NCBI GenBank assembly: GCA_014239035.1
Contig: JAAZZY010000005.1
Span: 1-29,114 of the forward strand
DNA length: 29,114 bases
Reading direction: 5' to 3'
Source: Chlamydiia bacterium
Lineage (GTDB): Bacteria > Chlamydiota > Chlamydiia > Chlamydiales > JAAZZY01
Below the pieces are notes generated by a model. It did not search any database. It was not told the origin of the DNA and saw nothing but the letters and a program-made list of their open reading frames with translations. The position numbers were made by a program, and so were the translations under genes. The stretch's first letter is position 1. Every line of letters begins with the position of its first letter. Of the stretch, positions 25,362 through 29,114 are shown piece by piece.

Positions 25362-25820
25362 TTATTCAAACCGATGTTTTAATAGCTGAAATGTTCCTAA
25401 TTCTATACTTTTGGGATCAGTCTCAAATTTAGCCTTCCATTTTCCATTAGATGGATCTGTGAATATTAAAGTCATTTCATAGTCACTTGATCCATATTGG
25501 TTTGTATCGTCAGAATAGCTCATTATGATGATTCCAATATTATGTTTCTCGCGGCGATAAGTATAGTTCCCAAAATTAACAGGCTTACCATCTATAAAGG
25601 CTTTATATGTGCCATTTTGGTGATACTCATAGATGGCGCTCTTATTGAGGAACTTTGAATCATATTTCGGAGCTTTTTTAGTGTAATAGCTAATAGTATA
25701 GCCCTTTAGGCTGGTTGGAGCTATAATTTTTTCATTATTAGAGCAGCTAATTGCAATCAAAGCAATAAACGTAAAAACAAAACATTTTAGATATAATTTT
25801 TTTATATATTTGTTAGACAT
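25362..25820 (-). CDS. Lipoprotein of a four-copy tandem family, fourth in transcription order
   Basis: A 152-residue protein with a basic n-region (KYIKKLYLK), hydrophobic segment and lipobox AISC (Cys26), hence a lipoprotein. The mature ~125 residues form one beta-rich domain with family landmarks: APTSLKGYTISYYTKKAPK, NGTYKAF, GNYTYRREKHNIG, SYSDDTNQYG, FTDPSNGKW and GTFQLL. The pattern of short strands with GTY/YTY and NGxW turns looks like a small beta-sandwich or barrel that I have seen as a widespread unnamed domain; no function is known to me. It lies 20 bp after the preceding paralog, so is co-transcribed. No Shine-Dalgarno sequence is visible. Its stop is 8 bp from the convergent peptidase gene's stop. 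Confidence 0.85.
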   Translation of the reverse strand: MSNKYIKKLYLKCFVFTFIALIAISCSNNEKIIAPTSLKGYTISYYTKKAPKYDSKFLNKSAIYEYHQNGTYKAFIDGKPVNFGNYTYRREKHNIGIIIMSYSDDTNQYGSSDYEMTLIFTDPSNGKWKAKFETDPKSIELGTFQLLKHRFE

Positions 25821-25840
25821 TTTTGGAGATCTATAAAGGT

Positions 25841-26290
25841 TTAAATGTTATTTTCTCCACGGCTTATTATTTCAAAAGTTCCAGATTCCCTACTTCTACT
25901 ATCAATGTCAAAGTCAGAGTAATATGTTCCATTTGAAGGATCTGTAAATGTTAAAATAGTTTGAAAATTATCTAATCCACGTTGGTTAGAAGTATCCGAG
26001 TAACTCTCTATAATAGTTCCAATATTGTATTTGGAGCGAGAATAAGTATAACTTCCAAGGTTGGTAACTTTGCCGTTGAGGGTGTCTTTATATGTCCCAT
26101 CTTTTTTGTACTCAGTATAGACAGTTTTTTTAATATAGTATGCATCAAGTTTCATTGCCTCTTCCGTATAATATTTAATGACATAGCCCTTTATATTGGC
26201 CGGTGCTATAGCATTTTCACCTTTAGAGCAGCTGGCTACTATGAAGATAATAAGAGTAAAAGCAAAACAGTTTAAGTATATTTTTTTCAT
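25841..26290 (-). CDS. Lipoprotein of the tandem family, third in transcription order
   Basis: The start is placed at ATG 26290 because MKKIYLNCFAFTLIIFIVASC is a normal lipoprotein signal (lipobox VASC, Cys21). A longer frame starting at GTG 26341 would add 17 residues, overlap the previous gene, and put a hydrophobic stretch before the signal. The mature domain has APANIKGYVIKYYTEE, DGTYKDT, GSYTYSRSKYNIG, SYSDTSNQRG, FTDPSNGTY and GTFEII. It is clearly a paralog of both neighbours. Forty bases separate it from the preceding stop. Function unknown; exposed on the periplasmic or outer face of a membrane by family type. Confidence 0.83.
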   Translation of the reverse strand: MKKIYLNCFAFTLIIFIVASCSKGENAIAPANIKGYVIKYYTEEAMKLDAYYIKKTVYTEYKKDGTYKDTLNGKVTNLGSYTYSRSKYNIGTIIESYSDTSNQRGLDNFQTILTFTDPSNGTYYSDFDIDSRSRESGTFEIISRGENNI

Positions 26291-26330
26291 AGTTTTGTTG
26301 GGTTTAATAAATAAGATAAAAGTTTCAAAA

Positions 26331-26771
26331 TTATTCTCCACGCTTTTCTATATTAAAGGTTCCTTGTTCTACATTTCGAGAATCTATGTTAAATGTAGAC
26401 TTCCAAGTTCCACTTGAAGAATCTGTGAATGCTAAAGTAGTTTGATAAGTATCTTGTCCATGCTGATTAGTACTATCCGAATAACTCTCCACGATAGAGC
26501 CAACATTGTAGCTTGTACGCTTATAGGTATAAGTTCCAAGGTTAACTACCTGACCATCCAAGGTTGCTTTGTATGTGCCGTTTTTATTGTATTCAGTATA
26601 TACAGTCTTATTGAGAAATTCCGCATCAAATTTCGGAGTTTTGTTAGTCTTATAGGCTATGACATAGCCTTCAATAGAAGGTGGAGCTATAGGTGTTTCT
26701 TTAACTGAACAGTTGCTAGCTACCAAGCCAAAAAGAAGTAAAGCAAAAAATTTTAAGGAAGTTTTATTCAT
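26331..26771 (-). CDS. Lipoprotein of the tandem family, second in transcription order
   Basis: A 146-residue protein with signal MNKTSLKFFALLLFGLVASN and Cys21. The residue before the Cys is Asn instead of the usual Gly/Ala/Ser, so signal peptidase II processing may be slow, or membrane sorting altered. The mature domain follows the family: APPSIEGYVIAYKTNKTPK, NGTYKATL, GTYTYKRTSYNVG, SYSDSTNQHG, FTDSSSGTW and GTFNIEKRG. It starts 3 bp after the stop of the first family gene, which suggests translational coupling and explains the missing Shine-Dalgarno sequence. Confidence 0.85.
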   Translation of the reverse strand: MNKTSLKFFALLLFGLVASNCSVKETPIAPPSIEGYVIAYKTNKTPKFDAEFLNKTVYTEYNKNGTYKATLDGQVVNLGTYTYKRTSYNVGSIVESYSDSTNQHGQDTYQTTLAFTDSSSGTWKSTFNIDSRNVEQGTFNIEKRGE

Positions 26772-26774
26772 ATA

Positions 26775-27194
26775 TTAATTCGGTTTATTAAATATAGTAA
26801 AAGTTCCAGCATCTGATCCAATCTTTTCATTTTTGTATGTAGCTTGCCATTGTCCTGAATTTGGATTATCAAATTCAAGTAATATAACATAGGAAAAAAG
26901 TAGATTGCTTTGAGAGTAACTACAAATAACCTGTCCTATTTTTGATGACTTTCTATGATATACAAAATTTCCTATGGCATCTATGCGGTCTGGAAATTTT
27001 GCAATGTATGTACCACCATTTTTGAAGTAATACCTCTCAGTGTTATGATAGTTCTCTTTATCTCCTACGGTTACTTTTGTAGCATAGAAATCAATGCTGT
27101 AACCATCAATAGATTTAGGCGCTAGCATCTCTTTTTTTGAAAAAAAAGTGCATCCTGATAGCAAAATCAGAGAGCTAATTAATAGTGTGCGCAT
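26775..27194 (-). CDS. Lipoprotein of the tandem family, first in transcription order, most divergent
   Basis: The start is ATG 27194 because AAAGGAGG lies 6 bases upstream and MRTLLISSLILLSGC is a complete lipoprotein signal (lipobox LSGC, Cys15); a longer frame to 27224 would bury it. The mature domain keeps the family layout (APKSIDGYSIDFYATK, GGTYIAKF, GNFVYHRKSSKIG, CSYSQ, FDNPNSGQW, GTFTIF) but is the least similar of the four, lacking the SYSDxTNQ form. It is the only member with a strong ribosome site and probably sets expression of the coupled downstream genes. The divergent gap to recD carries two palindromes. Confidence 0.86.
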   Translation of the reverse strand: MRTLLISSLILLSGCTFFSKKEMLAPKSIDGYSIDFYATKVTVGDKENYHNTERYYFKNGGTYIAKFPDRIDAIGNFVYHRKSSKIGQVICSYSQSNLLFSYVILLEFDNPNSGQWQATYKNEKIGSDAGTFTIFNKPN

Positions 27195-27200
27195 CTGTAT

Positions 27201-27208
27201 CCTCCTTT
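27201..27208 (-). promoter_or_regulatory. Strong Shine-Dalgarno of the lipoprotein operon
   Basis: On the minus strand AAAGGAGG lies 6 bases before ATG 27194. It decides the start against the longer alternative. Confidence 0.75.
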
Positions 27209-27216
27209 CAAAACCG

Positions 27217-27235
27217 TTTACCATTGCATGGTAAA
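27217..27235. promoter_or_regulatory. 19-bp palindrome, operator-like
   Basis: TTTACCAT–TGC–ATGGTAAA is a perfect 8-bp inverted repeat with a 3-bp centre, between the divergent lipoprotein operon and recD. For the lipoprotein mRNA it would lie in the 5' leader, upstream of the ribosome site. Confidence 0.5.
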
Positions 27236-27244
27236 AAAGAACAA

Positions 27245-27262
27245 TCTCTATTATACTAGAGA
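27245..27262. promoter_or_regulatory. Divergent promoter with embedded palindrome
   Basis: TCTCTA–TTATAC–TAGAGA is a perfect 6-bp inverted repeat. Its centre contains a minus-strand TATAAT (27250–27255) and a plus-strand TATACT (27252–27257), possible -10 boxes for the lipoprotein operon and recD. No clear -35 boxes were found. Confidence 0.45.
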
Positions 27263-27292
27263 CTTTCCTTATAAGAGTTCAGTTGTAGCAAA

Positions 27293-28909
27293 ATGAGCAC
27301 GTTAGATTCAATAGAAAAGCCGTTTATAGAGCATCTAAGAGAGCAGGGGCATCTTCTGGCCATTGATGCCTCTGCTGCCACTTATTTAAGTGGACATCAG
27401 CAAATTCCAGAAGAGGCGCTTTTATTATTTTCTTTCTTGTTTGCCGCTGCGAGATTAGGTCATTTATGTATTAGGGTAAATCAAACGATTTCTCCGCCTG
27501 TTGAGCAGGTTTGGCCAATTGAGGATAAAAATTTGCTCAAGGTTTGTCTCTTCAAGATGCAAACTGGTTTTCAAATGCTTTCAGAGAATTTTTTAAAAAA
27601 TCATCCTAGTTTAAGAAAAATAGGTGATAGGCTTTATCTGCAGAAAAATGAATTCTATGAAAAAGAGATTCGCACGCACTATAAAAAAATAGAGTCAGAT
27701 AATCCGTCACTTGAATATAAAAAAATTCAGTTTGATGATTCATTGACTCTAGAGCAAAAAAAAGCTGTCACCAAAAGCCTGAATACGACTCTTTCCTTTA
27801 TAGTAGGAGGCCCAGGTGTTGGGAAGACATTCACAGCAAATGCTTTGATAGAGGCGTTTTTAAACCTGTTCCCAAAAGCTAGGGTCTCTGTTGTGGCTCC
27901 TACTGGTAAGGCTATAGCAAATCTACAGAAAGGTCTTTCTCAATTAATTGAAAATCAAAAATTTAGCATCCATACATATACCTTGCATAAACTCTTCTAT
28001 AAAAAAGTTCATTCCTTTTTGCCTGATGACTTAATAATAGTTGATGAGGCTTCAATGGTAGATGCTTATTTTTTTTTGCAACTTTTAAAGTATTGTAAGA
28101 TGGGCTCTAGGCTAGTTTTTTTAGGAGACCCAAATCAGCTTCCCCCAATTGGATCAGGATCAATTTTTAAAGACCTTCTTGCAAGATGCTCAAACTTCTC
28201 AAGATTGACTAGCTGTTTAAGAACAGATATCAAAGAAATTATTTCTTGCAGCGAGCTTGTTCAAAAAGGAGATAGGGAAGGATTTTTTCATCTTTTGGAT
28301 AAGAAAAATTTTTATAACGAGCTAACTACAAAAAATGAGTTAATCACGCACCTTTTGAGTAACATTGTAAATGTTGAGAGTATGAGCTCAGACTATCAAA
28401 AATTAGAGCTAGTGCAAAAACATAAAATATTAACTTCTATGAAAAAGGGAGAGTTCGGTGCAGACTCAATTAACCAAGTCATTAAGCAGCTTTTCTCGAG
28501 CCGGGATTCTCATCCAATTATCATCACTTCAAATGATTACAATTTAGATCTTTATAATGGTGATGTTGGTCTGCTAAATAAAAAAGGAGAAGCCATCTTT
28601 TTTGTGCGGAGTAGCCAGCAACGTTTTGTAGATAAAGATGAAGGAGTTAGGAGGGTGCCTGTGGCATTACTACCAAACTATGACATAGCATACTGCCTCT
28701 CAATTCATAAAAGTCAAGGCAGTGAATATGAAAAAATATCGATTATCCTACCGCCCAAGAGCGAAGTTTTTGGTAGAGAACTTTTGTATACAGCGATCAC
28801 TCGGGCAAAAAAAGAATTTGAAATTTTCTCTGATAAACATACACTGACTAAATTAATAAAGAACCAGTGCATCCGATTGTCTGGGCTCAGTATAATGGAG
28901 GATAAATGA
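27293..28909 (+). CDS. recD: Exodeoxyribonuclease V alpha subunit (5'-3' helicase)
   Basis: A 538-residue SF1B helicase of the RecD1 type, somewhat shorter than E. coli RecD (608). Walker A VGGPGVGKTF (Lys178), motif Ia VVAPTGKAIANL, Walker B IIVDEASMVDAYF, motif III FLGDPNQLPPIGSGSIFKDL, and motifs V/VI LSIHKSQGSEYEKI and LYTAITRAKKEFEIF are intact. The N-terminal RecB-contacting domain (about 1–110) is present and resembles that of true RecBCD RecD (ATYLSGHQQ, AARLGHLC). It supplies the second motor of the complex with the recB and recC products. The ATG has no good Shine-Dalgarno sequence. The stop overlaps the next start (ATGA), showing coupled translation. It is separated from recB by the protease–lipoprotein cassette. 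Confidence 0.95.
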   Translation: MSTLDSIEKPFIEHLREQGHLLAIDASAATYLSGHQQIPEEALLLFSFLFAAARLGHLCIRVNQTISPPVEQVWPIEDKNLLKVCLFKMQTGFQMLSENFLKNHPSLRKIGDRLYLQKNEFYEKEIRTHYKKIESDNPSLEYKKIQFDDSLTLEQKKAVTKSLNTTLSFIVGGPGVGKTFTANALIEAFLNLFPKARVSVVAPTGKAIANLQKGLSQLIENQKFSIHTYTLHKLFYKKVHSFLPDDLIIVDEASMVDAYFFLQLLKYCKMGSRLVFLGDPNQLPPIGSGSIFKDLLARCSNFSRLTSCLRTDIKEIISCSELVQKGDREGFFHLLDKKNFYNELTTKNELITHLLSNIVNVESMSSDYQKLELVQKHKILTSMKKGEFGADSINQVIKQLFSSRDSHPIIITSNDYNLDLYNGDVGLLNKKGEAIFFVRSSQQRFVDKDEGVRRVPVALLPNYDIAYCLSIHKSQGSEYEKISIILPPKSEVFGRELLYTAITRAKKEFEIFSDKHTLTKLIKNQCIRLSGLSIMEDK

Positions 28910-29114
28910 ATAAGGTAGAAGCAAAGCGAATCTTTTCTTCGATACTTCAACTTTTAAAAAATGAAGACCCCACAAACTTTGAGAAAGATTATGCAGAAGA
29001 AATGATCAGTCATATAAATTCTGAAGACTTAACTCTACATGATTTGCGCCTGAGAATTGCTTCTTTTATCGAGCATTTTGAAGTAACAGAATTAAAAGTT
29101 GAAGATTTCGTATA
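28906..29114 (+). CDS. Hypothetical protein coupled to recD (3' end outside window)
   Basis: The ATG at 28906 overlaps the recD stop (ATGA), and GGAGG lies 5 bases upstream, so the start is well supported. Sixty-nine codons are visible before the window edge, beginning MNKVEAKRIFSSILQLLKNE. The visible part is charged and helical, with no signal peptide and no motif I recognise. The coupling implies co-expression with RecD. It could be a small helper protein or the start of a larger one; the family cannot be told from this piece. Confidence 0.75.
   Translation, partial: MNKVEAKRIFSSILQLLKNEDPTNFEKDYAEEMISHINSEDLTLHDLRLRIASFIEHFEVTELKVEDFV

Noticed and set aside
26291..26341. GTG-started N-terminal extension of the third array lipoprotein
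   Set aside because: It would place residues before a complete lipoprotein signal and overlap the previous gene; ATG 26290 fits better.
26442..26708. 88-codon plus-strand frame opposite a lipoprotein, and a similar one at 25982–26275
   Set aside because: The two look alike only because the lipoprotein genes on the other strand are paralogs.
1..29114. tRNA, rRNA, CRISPR array, transposase or phage integrase
   Set aside because: Intergenic gaps were read on both strands; no cloverleaf, regular spacer array, terminal inverted repeat with transposase, or recombinase motif was seen.

Overview
This AT-rich, densely coding window looks like chromosome from an environmental chlamydia (order Parachlamydiales or a close relative; genus not resolvable from sequence alone). 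Three gene sets support this: thrS–parA–gp6D in one operon, which from memory matches thrS–minD–gp6D of Chlamydia trachomatis (CT581–CT583); an LplT/YgeD-type transporter divergent from recC–recB, as around CT641–CT639; and two tandem outer-membrane beta-barrel genes of the sort common in amoeba-associated chlamydiae.

Layout. (1) 1–1484: 3' part of a YhaN-like coiled-coil ATPase. (2) About 1454–5563: a 4.07-kb segment bounded by a perfect 39-bp direct repeat of the 3' end of gp6D. It holds a large alpha/beta-hydrolase-like gene and a tandemly duplicated lipoprotein gene; the second lipoprotein copy has a stop codon inside its signal peptide. (3) 5524–8999, minus strand: thrS, parA and gp6D. 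(4) 9101–11923: a 940-residue protein with a papain-like Cys motif. (5) 12074–14707: two paralogous porin-like proteins, then an unknown 161-residue minus-strand gene. (6) 15536–15850: RRM-type RNA-binding protein with a Gly run, behind a structured leader of about 345 bp. (7) 15887–17692, minus strand: MFS transporter fused to a degenerate PlsC-like domain. (8) 17766–24432: recC and recB, overlapping by 14 bp. (9) 24541–27194: a YopT-like (C58) cysteine peptidase gene and, on the minus strand, four tandem paralogous lipoprotein genes. (10) 27293–28909: recD, translationally coupled to an unknown gene that runs off the window.

The core genes give a complete RecBCD helicase–nuclease, threonyl-tRNA charging and a ParA/Gp6 pair. 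Two accessory cassettes interrupt this background: the repeat-bounded hydrolase–lipoprotein module beside gp6D, and the protease–lipoprotein module between recB and recD. Both carry envelope or host-interaction candidates and signs of recent duplication, and they are the least ordinary parts of the window. No tRNA, rRNA, CRISPR array, transposase or integrase was seen.
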